From contig JAFUXB010000004.1 in NCBI GenBank assembly GCA_017477255.1, forward strand, positions 1 through 64,000: a stretch of DNA of 64,000 nt. The letters run 5' to 3'. The translations under genes were made by a program, and so were the position numbers. Source of the stretch: Bacilli bacterium (lineage in GTDB: Bacteria > Bacillota_I > Bacilli_A > RFN20 > CAG-826). Positions 44,574-51,425 of this stretch are shown piece by piece. Below the pieces are notes generated by a model. It was given only the letters and a program-made list of their open reading frames with translations. It was not told the DNA's origin and made no database searches. Position 1 is the first letter of the stretch. The number at the start of each line of letters is the position of its first letter.

Positions 44574-46343
44574 ATGAAAATCAAAAAACTTTTTGCGTTA
44601 ATTTTATCTTTATTTTTTGTAAGTTCTGGTTTAGTCGGCTGTAAAAATAGTGGCCAGGAAAATAACCCTGGAACTCAAGTCGAAGAAGAGTTTAATGTTG
44701 TAGTTGATTCTACAATTACAAACGGAACTGTCGTACCAGACAAATTAAAAGCAAAATATAAGGAAATCGTTACTTTAACCGTCACACCTAATGAAGGCTA
44801 TAAATTAAAGAAAAATTCTTTACTTTGTAATGGTGATTATGTAGAAGACAACCAATTTGAAATGCCAAAGGAAGATGCACATATTACTGCTGAATTTGAA
44901 AAAGTAAGTTATAAAATTTCAATTGGTTCTTTAGAAAATGGTGAAATCGCTGTTAATAAACGTAAAGCTAATTTTGGTGATTTAATCGAGGTTTATATTA
45001 CTCCTGCGGTTGGTTATAAATTAGAAGAAGGATCATTAAAATATGATGATACTCCAATCACAAATAATGCTTTTACAATGCCAGCAAAAGACATTACAAT
45101 TACTGGTAATTTCATTGTAAATACAGATGCTAATATTGGTAATTTAACAATTGGAACAAACACATATAACACAACATCTGGTTTTGATTTAAATAAGGAT
45201 AATTCAACTGATAGAACTGTTCGTGTTGATTCAGATTCTCAAGAATATGCATTCTTAAAGAACTCTGTTGGTAATAATGTTTATGCTAAAACATTTATTA
45301 ATGTTCATGGCAAAGACGAAAACGATGCTTATCCAAGATTTGGACTTGCTATGATTAACGAAAATGATGATGCACTTATTTTTAATGTAGAAGGAAGTAA
45401 TAATTTAACTGGACAACAATCACGTGTTGAAACTGCTGATTATATTAGAAGTGGTTCATACTGCGATAATTTCGTCTGGGGCGCATATATGATGAAAAAT
45501 AATGTTGGATCATATACCGGTGAAAATAAAATGTTGTTTGAAATTATTAAATACGATGGTTATGTATACTTTATGATTAATGAAATTTTAGTTGGTTATA
45601 GAGAATTTAAAGGATTTGATAATGATAGCAAAGTATGTGTTGCTCTTGTTACTATGGCAACACATGCAACATTTACTGAATATGAAGCAACAACTGATTT
45701 AGATTTTATTAAGAGTAAGGTACCATTTGATACAACAGATATGAAATTAGGTAGTGTTACACTTAATAATAATCTATTCGCTTCAACAGCAGGATTTGAT
45801 TTATCAAGCGATCACGCTACTAATAGAAAAGCAAGTGTTGCAGTTGATGGACAACAATTTGCTTTCTTTAGAGGCGTAGCTGGAAAAACTATTTATGCAA
45901 AAGCATCAATTAATGTTACAGGTAAAAAAGCTGGTGAAGCATATCCTCGTTTTGGATTATCATTAATTAATAGTTCAAGATCAACAATTATTTTCAATGT
46001 TGAAGGAAGTAACGAGTTAACAGGACAACAATCTCGTGTTGAGATGGGCACATATAATCTAAATGGTTATGTTGAAGGCTTTACTTGGGGTAAATATATG
46101 TTTGCTAATAATGTTGGCGCATATACTGGTGAAAACGTTTTAACATTTGAAATTATTAAATATGGTTCAAAAATCGCATTTTTGATTAATGGCAATGAGG
46201 TTGGTAAAGAAGAAGTTGCTGGATTTGGTGAAAATGATGAATGTGTTGTTGCTTTAACTACATTTGAAACACATGCAACATTTACAAATTATGAAGCAAC
46301 ATCAAACTCTGAAGAAGTTGCTAAACATGTTTCACTTTCCTAA
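44574..46343 (+). CDS. Lipoprotein with InlB-type repeats and duplicated domain
   Basis: A 589-residue lipoprotein (lipobox GLVGC). Residues ~40-180 contain two divergent InlB-type repeats (GTVVPDKLKAKYKEIVTL; ENGEIAVNKRKANFGDLIEV). Residues ~190-385 and ~388-585 are two copies of a ~195-residue domain that I do not recognise. Both contain AYPRFGL, EGSN.LTGQQSRVE, YTGEN followed by FEIIKY, and THATFT.YEAT. The same domain is at the C-terminus of the GH43 protein just upstream. The beta-rich pattern without catalytic signature suggests carbohydrate binding. GAAAGGAG lies before the start. Confidence 0.75.
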   Translation: MKIKKLFALILSLFFVSSGLVGCKNSGQENNPGTQVEEEFNVVVDSTITNGTVVPDKLKAKYKEIVTLTVTPNEGYKLKKNSLLCNGDYVEDNQFEMPKEDAHITAEFEKVSYKISIGSLENGEIAVNKRKANFGDLIEVYITPAVGYKLEEGSLKYDDTPITNNAFTMPAKDITITGNFIVNTDANIGNLTIGTNTYNTTSGFDLNKDNSTDRTVRVDSDSQEYAFLKNSVGNNVYAKTFINVHGKDENDAYPRFGLAMINENDDALIFNVEGSNNLTGQQSRVETADYIRSGSYCDNFVWGAYMMKNNVGSYTGENKMLFEIIKYDGYVYFMINEILVGYREFKGFDNDSKVCVALVTMATHATFTEYEATTDLDFIKSKVPFDTTDMKLGSVTLNNNLFASTAGFDLSSDHATNRKASVAVDGQQFAFFRGVAGKTIYAKASINVTGKKAGEAYPRFGLSLINSSRSTIIFNVEGSNELTGQQSRVEMGTYNLNGYVEGFTWGKYMFANNVGAYTGENVLTFEIIKYGSKIAFLINGNEVGKEEVAGFGENDECVVALTTFETHATFTNYEATSNSEEVAKHVSLS

Positions 46344-46358
46344 TTTACGGTTAAGTTT

Positions 46359-47294
46359 ATGAGTGAAAAGATTGTTTCAACACTTATTACACAAATCGGT
46401 GATCCTTTTGTTTTACATGCAAGTGATGGCAAATATTACATGTATGCAACAGAATCTGAAAGAGAATGTCGTTTTGATGTGTATGTAAGCGAAAACATTA
46501 AAGATTGGAAAAAAGTTGGTACATGTTATAAACCTACTGAAAGATCATTTGGTTATAAGAATTTTTGGGCACCAGAAGTTGTTGAACACAATGGAAAATT
46601 TATAATGCACTATACTGCTAGATGGAAGAAAAATCATTCATTAAGAATGGGTGTAGCAGTTAGTGATTCTCCATTAGGACCATTTATTGATGTTTATGAT
46701 AATGAACCAATGTTTGATCCAGGATATGCTTCAATAGATGGGGATGTATTTATTGACGATGATGGAAAAGCATATTTATATTTTTCAAGAGATTGCTGTG
46801 ATAACGTTGCTAAAAATGGTGAACACCAAAGCCACATTTATTGCGTAAGACTTACAAAAGACTTATTAAGAACTATTGGAAAACCAAAATTCATTTGTGG
46901 TCCAGATCCTAAATTAGAGCATGAAATGCATGAAAATTTATTTAATGAAGGAAGTTTTAAATGGAATGAAGGACCATTTGTTTTTAAAATAAATGGTGAA
47001 TACTTATTAATGTATTCAGCAAACTTTGTTTGGACTAAATATTATTGTATATGTGGAGCAAAAGCTAAATCACCTTGGGGTCCTTTTGAAAAATATGATA
47101 AGCCAATTGCACAATATATAGAAGGAAAAGTTAGTGGTCCTGGCCATAACTGCGTATTTAAAGATGACAAAGGTCAAATGTATTGTGCTTATCACTGTCA
47201 TACTGATCCAAATTTAGCATGTAATGATAGAAAGTTTTGCATTGATAAATTAGATTATGTTGATGGAAAACTAAAAATGAAAATTACATTATAA
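46359..47294 (+). CDS. Intracellular GH43 glycosidase
   Basis: A 311-residue single-domain GH43 enzyme with no signal peptide, so cytosolic. The triad is visible: IGDPFVL (base Asp), SIDGDVFIDDDGKAYLYF (modulator) and NEGPFVF (acid Glu). GPGHNCVFKD carries the propeller His. It would finish oligosaccharides brought in by the importer encoded just upstream. Substrate is probably an arabinofuranoside or xyloside. It ends the operon; a bidirectional terminator separates it from plsY. Confidence 0.87.
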   Translation: MSEKIVSTLITQIGDPFVLHASDGKYYMYATESERECRFDVYVSENIKDWKKVGTCYKPTERSFGYKNFWAPEVVEHNGKFIMHYTARWKKNHSLRMGVAVSDSPLGPFIDVYDNEPMFDPGYASIDGDVFIDDDGKAYLYFSRDCCDNVAKNGEHQSHIYCVRLTKDLLRTIGKPKFICGPDPKLEHEMHENLFNEGSFKWNEGPFVFKINGEYLLMYSANFVWTKYYCICGAKAKSPWGPFEKYDKPIAQYIEGKVSGPGHNCVFKDDKGQMYCAYHCHTDPNLACNDRKFCIDKLDYVDGKLKMKITL

Positions 47295-47315
47295 AAAAAC
47301 TGATCTGTTAAATAA

Positions 47316-47352
47316 AACGGGGAGTACGTTTAAGAGACTCCCTGTTTTTTTA
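47316..47352. terminator. Bidirectional terminator between GH43 and plsY
   Basis: CGGGGAGT (47318-47325) pairs with ACTCCCTG (47337-47344), flanked by A and T runs that give poly-U on both strands. Confidence 0.8.
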
Positions 47353-47365
47353 TCTAACAAAATAA

Positions 47366-48004
47366 CTAAAATACTTTATTTTCTGTATGATTTTTTAATC
47401 TTATAAAATTAGGAATATGTTTAATAACAATTAATATTAATAAAATTAATAAGCAAATTGGATACAAAAAATTATTATAAGCTATAGGAAATAAAATAAA
47501 TGAAGTAATAGTAGCTAAAGTTCCTCCAATTACTGAACCAAGTGAAACATATTTAGTAATTAATACAACTAATATAAAAACTAAAATTATACCTAAAGCT
47601 AAATATGGAAAAGTAACTAAAACTACACCTAAAGAAGTAGCAACACCTTTTCCTCCTTTAAATTTTAAATATATAGAAAAACAATGTCCAAATACTGCAG
47701 GCATCCCATATAAAATATAAAAGAAAGATGAAGAAGGAAATAATAAATTATTATAAAGATTATTCTTTATTAATAAGTAAGTAATAATAATTATTATTGA
47801 TCCTTTTAATACATCTAAAAAAGCAGCTAACATTCCAGGCCAAAAGCCTAATACTCTAAAAGCATTAGTAGAACCTATATTTCCACTGCCTTCTTTTCTT
47901 AAATCTATTTTCTTTATTTTACTTATTATTAGTCCAAAAGGAATTGCTCCTAATAGGTATGAAGCAAGTAATAAAGATATACAAATCAAAATATCATTAA
48001 TCAT
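47366..48004 (-). CDS. plsY: Acyl-phosphate glycerol-3-phosphate acyltransferase
   Basis: A 212-residue membrane enzyme that moves an acyl group from acyl phosphate to glycerol 3-phosphate in phospholipid synthesis. The three PlsY loops are seen: GSGNIGSTNAFRVLG, HCFSIYLKFKGGKGVATSLG, and the last loop after helix five. Five or so membrane helices. It is a housekeeping gene that sits between the two carbohydrate loci and is convergent with the first one. Confidence 0.93.
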   Translation of the reverse strand: MINDILICISLLLASYLLGAIPFGLIISKIKKIDLRKEGSGNIGSTNAFRVLGFWPGMLAAFLDVLKGSIIIIITYLLIKNNLYNNLLFPSSSFFYILYGMPAVFGHCFSIYLKFKGGKGVATSLGVVLVTFPYLALGIILVFILVVLITKYVSLGSVIGGTLATITSFILFPIAYNNFLYPICLLILLILIVIKHIPNFIRLKNHTENKVF

Positions 48005-48060
48005 GGTTTATATGTTATCACAACATTGTTGTTTTCGTTATAATTTTTTATTTTTATTCT

Positions 48061-48098
48061 ATTTACAAAAAGTGCAAGAACTTGCAAAAAAAGTAAAT
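48061..48098. promoter_or_regulatory. Nested palindrome upstream of plsY
   Basis: ATTTAC (48061-48066), TGCAAG (48073-48078), CTTGCA (48081-48086) and GTAAAT (48093-48098) are exactly symmetrical about one centre. The outer arms are one helical turn from the inner ones. It lies 57-94 bases upstream of the plsY start on the minus strand. An operator is likely, but the protein is unknown. Confidence 0.5.
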
Positions 48099-48150
48099 AG
48101 GATTTTAAATATAAAAAGAGAAATATGGTTAATTAAAGTTAATAAATTAT

Positions 48151-48180
48151 AAAAATAGTTGAGTTCTGCAGGGTTTTTGA
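48151..48180 (-). repeat. Dispersed 3'-end element, copy 7
   Basis: A near-consensus copy in the minus orientation. It has no intact gene directly upstream of it on that strand, only the short open stretch noted for this gap, so its gene may have been lost. Confidence 0.75.
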
Positions 48181-48301
48181 TTAAATTAACCAGAAATTTG
48201 TATATTTATCTCTAAATGAAAATTCTTACATTTACATTGATTAATTATTTTGATTTGATTCAACTACTAAAAATTTTTGCGTATTTTTACCAAAATTTTA
48301 A

Positions 48302-48327
48302 AAACCTCTCAAATTAATGAGAGGTTT
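48302..48327 (-). terminator. Terminator of the GH43 lipoprotein gene
   Basis: AAACCTCTC and GAGAGGTTT form a perfect 9-bp stem around AAATTAAT; T4 follows in the minus direction. Confidence 0.8.
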
Positions 48328-48349
48328 ATTTAATATTAACTAAACTAAT

Positions 48350-50050
48350 TTAATAAGCTAAAACTTGAACTTCATTAATTCTTAAAGGTTCTTCAGTTCT
48401 AAAACAAATTGTAACTTTATTAGCTTTTATTTCTTTATCTATTTCAAATACAAAAGCACTTACAGGATAAACAAATTCTTTTACATCATTAACACAAGAA
48501 TAAGGGAATGTACTATATCCAAATGCATCACCATTTGAAAAAGCCACATATTCTAAATCTTTAACATATGAATCATAATATGCACTGTTATTTATAGCTA
48601 ATCCACCAATTGTGTATTCTTTATCAAATGTTAATTCAATAAATGAATATCCTTTTCCAAGTTTAACTTCATTACTTCCATCTTCAAGGTTATAGCAATC
48701 AGTAACATATAAATCATTAATTGCTTTTTCATTAGTTACATTTTCAACTCTTATTTTAGCTTTAGGAGCGATATTTGAATAATCACTTAATGGTTCTGGT
48801 AAAGGTTGAGGTGAATAAGTAGGACCATTAATAAATGGAGTTCCATCTTCTTTAGTATAAACTGGATCCATTGCAAAATATCTACCAACCCATCCACTAG
48901 AATTTTGGTTATAGTTTCTATTTTTATGAGCATGATAACCAATCATCATTTGATCACCAATTTTAAAGAAGCAGTGGTGACCAGTTCCTGAATGGAAACC
49001 TGACCATTGATCATAAACTGGGTCACTAGTATCATCAGTGCAAGGAACACCCATCAATAAATTAGTCCATAATTCACCTTCTTTATAAGGTTTAGTAAAT
49101 GTTCCTAGTGGACTATCTGAGACAGCATAACAAACATTATAATATTTATTCCAACATCCATTTACTGAATAAGTCATATAATATTTACCTTTAGATTTAA
49201 ACATAAATGGACCTTCAGCAATTGGACCATACTCACCTCTATAAGCATATTCCCATTCTAAAACTTTATCTTCAGGATCGGCATTATTATCGATTGTACC
49301 TGGTAAAACAATATATTTTTTGGTTGAAAAATCAGCTTCATAAGGAGATTTTAATTTAACTCCATAAATTGATTGACCATTAATTGATTGGGAATAATAC
49401 ATATACATTTCGCCATCATCATCAACAAATAAAGTTGAATCTAAGACTGCACCTTTTTCATTATCGAAGAATAAAGGAGCTTTGTAACCATCGACGTCAT
49501 CGTTTTTAATTGGTTCATAAGGTCCTAAAACATTATCAGACCAAACTACAGAATTTCTACGCTTTCCACTAGATTGTTCTATTGCACTATAGTAGAGGTA
49601 ATATTTATCTTTAACTTTATAAAGTTCAGGTGCATAAATTAGTGGATTACTTTTTTGTTCCCAAGTGCTAGCAAAATTTCCTGGATTAAAAATTACTTGT
49701 TTTTCATAAGAGATAAAATCTGTCGTGTAATAACAAGTTACATATCTACATGAAGAACCATCATCAGTTCCAACAATATAATAAGTATCATCTTCAACAT
49801 AAACTTGAGGATCAGGTAAAGGAACTTTATCTAAAGTATTAATATACCATCTAGTTTTATCATATTCCCATTTATAATTTGAAGAAGGACTTAAATCGCT
49901 ATAATCTTCTCCAAGTTCCATTGTAGTTTTAACGCTTTTTTTAAATGGTTCATCTTGATCTTTTGGTGTTTCTTCTGAATTTGATTTACATGCAAAAATA
50001 GTTAAACTAAGTGGAAGAAGTAAAGCAAAATATAATTTTTTATTATTCAT
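48350..50050 (-). CDS. GH43 glycosidase lipoprotein
   Basis: A 566-residue surface enzyme with lipobox TIFAC. GH43 occupies about residues 60-410: LPDPQVYVEDD (base), DSTLFVDDDGEMYMYY (modulator), AEGPFMFKSKGKYYMTYS (acid) and GTGHHCFFK. The last ~145 residues form an F5/8-type beta-sandwich (APKAKIRVENV; SFIELTFDKEYTIGGLAI), as in the larger GH43 protein at 41526. It probably acts on the same arabinofuranoside-type polymer but is transcribed alone, on the opposite strand. A GGGGTTT-type site precedes the ATG. Confidence 0.85.
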   Translation of the reverse strand: MNNKKLYFALLLPLSLTIFACKSNSEETPKDQDEPFKKSVKTTMELGEDYSDLSPSSNYKWEYDKTRWYINTLDKVPLPDPQVYVEDDTYYIVGTDDGSSCRYVTCYYTTDFISYEKQVIFNPGNFASTWEQKSNPLIYAPELYKVKDKYYLYYSAIEQSSGKRRNSVVWSDNVLGPYEPIKNDDVDGYKAPLFFDNEKGAVLDSTLFVDDDGEMYMYYSQSINGQSIYGVKLKSPYEADFSTKKYIVLPGTIDNNADPEDKVLEWEYAYRGEYGPIAEGPFMFKSKGKYYMTYSVNGCWNKYYNVCYAVSDSPLGTFTKPYKEGELWTNLLMGVPCTDDTSDPVYDQWSGFHSGTGHHCFFKIGDQMMIGYHAHKNRNYNQNSSGWVGRYFAMDPVYTKEDGTPFINGPTYSPQPLPEPLSDYSNIAPKAKIRVENVTNEKAINDLYVTDCYNLEDGSNEVKLGKGYSFIELTFDKEYTIGGLAINNSAYYDSYVKDLEYVAFSNGDAFGYSTFPYSCVNDVKEFVYPVSAFVFEIDKEIKANKVTICFRTEEPLRINEVQVLAY

Positions 50051-50170
50051 AATAAACCCCTTTTAAAAGTTTTTTATCTTTTATATTTTATTTTAATGAA
50101 ATAAATATTTCAATAAAGCCATTAAGTTAAAGCTATAAATAAGATACAACTATTTCAATATCTTGATTAA

Positions 50171-50279
50171 AATCTCTCGGAATGAAAAGTCGAAATCATT
50201 CGGAACAAAATCTTAAAATCTCTCGGAATGAAAAGTCGAAATCATTCGGAACAAAAACTTAAAATCTTTCGGAATGAAA
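50171..50279. repeat. 46-bp tandem repeat, 2.4 copies
   Basis: Units at 50171-50216 and 50217-50262 differ at one base, and a partial third unit starts at 50263. Each unit is itself two ~23-bp half-units of the form AAATCNNTCGGAANNAAA. The third unit runs into the ATPase remnant, whose TTTCGGAATGAAA is the probable seed of the repeat. Confidence 0.8.
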
Positions 50280-50386
50280 TTGATGTGATTGTTGAATTAG
50301 AAGACGGTTCTTGGTGTGAGATAGAAATAAAATTAGGAGCAAATCAAATTGGAAAAGCAGCTCTAGTAAATAATTCTGTTAATTAA
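50267..50386 (+). pseudogene. C-terminal remnant of DUF4143/AAA_14-type ATPase
   Basis: Frame from 50267 reads FRNEIDVIVELEDGSWCEIE followed by IKLGANQIGKAA and stops at 50384. This is the typical end of DUF4143-containing AAA_14 ATPases, where a nuclease-like strand VELxDGxWxxIEIKLG closes the protein. Everything upstream is lost and replaced by the tandem repeat, so only about 39 codons survive. Such ATPases are common, frequently decayed accessory genes. A dispersed element follows the stop. Confidence 0.7.
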
Positions 50387-50392
50387 TATTTT

Positions 50393-50423
50393 AAAAAATA
50401 GTTGAGATTTGCAGGGTTTTTGA
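50393..50423 (-). repeat. Dispersed 3'-end element, copy 8
   Basis: On the minus strand it starts about 25 bases after the AraC stop (CAAAAACCCTGCAAATCTCA) and ends in T6. It lies back to back with the end of the ATPase remnant. Confidence 0.7.
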
Positions 50424-50448
50424 AAAAAATATACATGATTTAAACTGT

Positions 50449-51297
50449 TTATGAACTTCTTTTTCTATAAGAAGAAGGCGAAACACCGACCTCTTTTTTA
50501 AAGACTTTAGTAAAATAATAGATATCTTTATAACCAACTTCATTAGCAATATTTATAATCTTCATATCAGTTTTATTTAATAAAGTCTTAGCGTGATCTA
50601 TTCGTTTTGAAATTATGTAATTAACAGGAGTAACTCCTAATGTAGATTTAAATAAACGAGCAATATAATATTTAGAAAATGGTAGTGTTTCATAATACTT
50701 ATCTAGATCAATTTCTTCAAGATAGTGCTTGTCTAAATAATCTTGTATTTTTTGCACATATTCGTTTGTAGCAGCTTTTTTATTTCCTGATGAGAATAAC
50801 TGAAGTATTTTTAAAATTATTGTTTTAGCAATGCAATTTGTAATATTTGAAGTATAGTTTAATTCTTCATTTTTAGATTCTTGAATAAGTAAATTAAATA
50901 ATTTTCTAAATGTCTTATTATTTGTTCCTGTATGTAAAATATATTCTTCGTTACAGTTTGCAAACATTTTTTTAAGAGGTTCTTTATATTTAACTGCAAA
51001 AAATAAAGCATGCATAATAGTCCCATTATCTGAATATTCTTTATGCATGTTAGAAGGGAAATATAAGATGATATCGTCAGTTTTTGCTTTATATTTTATA
51101 TTATTAATCTCAATTGTTCCTGATCCACTATCAATAAACATTATTTCTAAAAAGGTATGCTTATGTGGATTTAAGTTTTGTTTTTCTAATGCACTAAAAG
51201 TTCCAGTATAATAAGCTTCAATTTTGCTATCTAATGTAGCTAATCTTTTAATTGGATAGTGTCTTCTTTCTTTTGAATCTTGTAAATGAATTCTCAT
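50449..51297 (-). CDS. AraC-family transcriptional regulator
   Basis: A 282-residue regulator. The N-terminal cupin-like sensing domain includes NPHKHTFLEIMFIDSGSG near residue 41, and the C-terminal AraC double helix-turn-helix has YYIARLFKSTLGVTPVNYII and IANEVGYKDIYYFTKVFKKE. Proteins of this type bind a sugar and activate a nearby operon. It is divergent from the kinase-isomerase gene at 51426 and is the evident regulator of the D-arabinan locus. AGAAGG precedes the start. Confidence 0.9.
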   Translation of the reverse strand: MRIHLQDSKERRHYPIKRLATLDSKIEAYYTGTFSALEKQNLNPHKHTFLEIMFIDSGSGTIEINNIKYKAKTDDIILYFPSNMHKEYSDNGTIMHALFFAVKYKEPLKKMFANCNEEYILHTGTNNKTFRKLFNLLIQESKNEELNYTSNITNCIAKTIILKILQLFSSGNKKAATNEYVQKIQDYLDKHYLEEIDLDKYYETLPFSKYYIARLFKSTLGVTPVNYIISKRIDHAKTLLNKTDMKIINIANEVGYKDIYYFTKVFKKEVGVSPSSYRKRSS

Positions 51298-51390
51298 ATT
51301 TTTACCTTCTAATTTGTCTAAAATTGTCCTTAAAAAATAACAAAAAAATCTATTTATATTATAAGGTATCGAGAGTAAAATTAAAGTATA

Positions 51391-51415
51391 AAAGGAAAGG
51401 TCTAAGTTTTTAGAC
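51391..51415 (+). promoter_or_regulatory. Ribosome-binding site followed by a hairpin
   Basis: AAAGGAAAGG (51391-51400) is 25 bases from the ATG at 51426, too far for normal initiation. GTCTAA/TTAGAC (51400-51405, 51410-51415) forms a hairpin between them that would shorten the effective spacing to about 10 bases. This may tune translation of the first gene of the locus. Confidence 0.45.
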
Positions 51416-51425
51416 GAAAAATAAT

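Larger units (their letters stand above)
48005..48349. other. Gene-poor region with palindrome and dispersed element
   Basis: This gap upstream of plsY holds a nested dyad (48061-48098), one copy of the dispersed element (48151-48180) and the terminator of the GH43 lipoprotein gene (48302-48327). On the minus strand, just before the element, a ~25-codon open stretch ending in ISG and TAA (about 48187-48265) may be the tail of a lost gene. The evidence for it is weak. Confidence 0.45.
50051..50448. other. Gene-remnant region with tandem repeat
   Basis: Besides the promoter of the GH43 gene at its left edge, this gap contains a 46-bp tandem repeat (50171-50279), the C-terminal remnant of an ATPase gene (50267-50386) and a dispersed element (50393-50423). 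It appears to be a decayed gene. Confidence 0.6.

Noticed and set aside
48187-48300. Small minus-strand gene before the dispersed element
   Set aside because: The open stretch of about 25 codons has no start codon or ribosome-binding site and is preceded by two in-frame stops; at most it is a remnant.
50171-50279. CRISPR-like array
   Set aside because: The repeat is contiguous with no unique spacers, and the units are derived from a neighbouring coding remnant.
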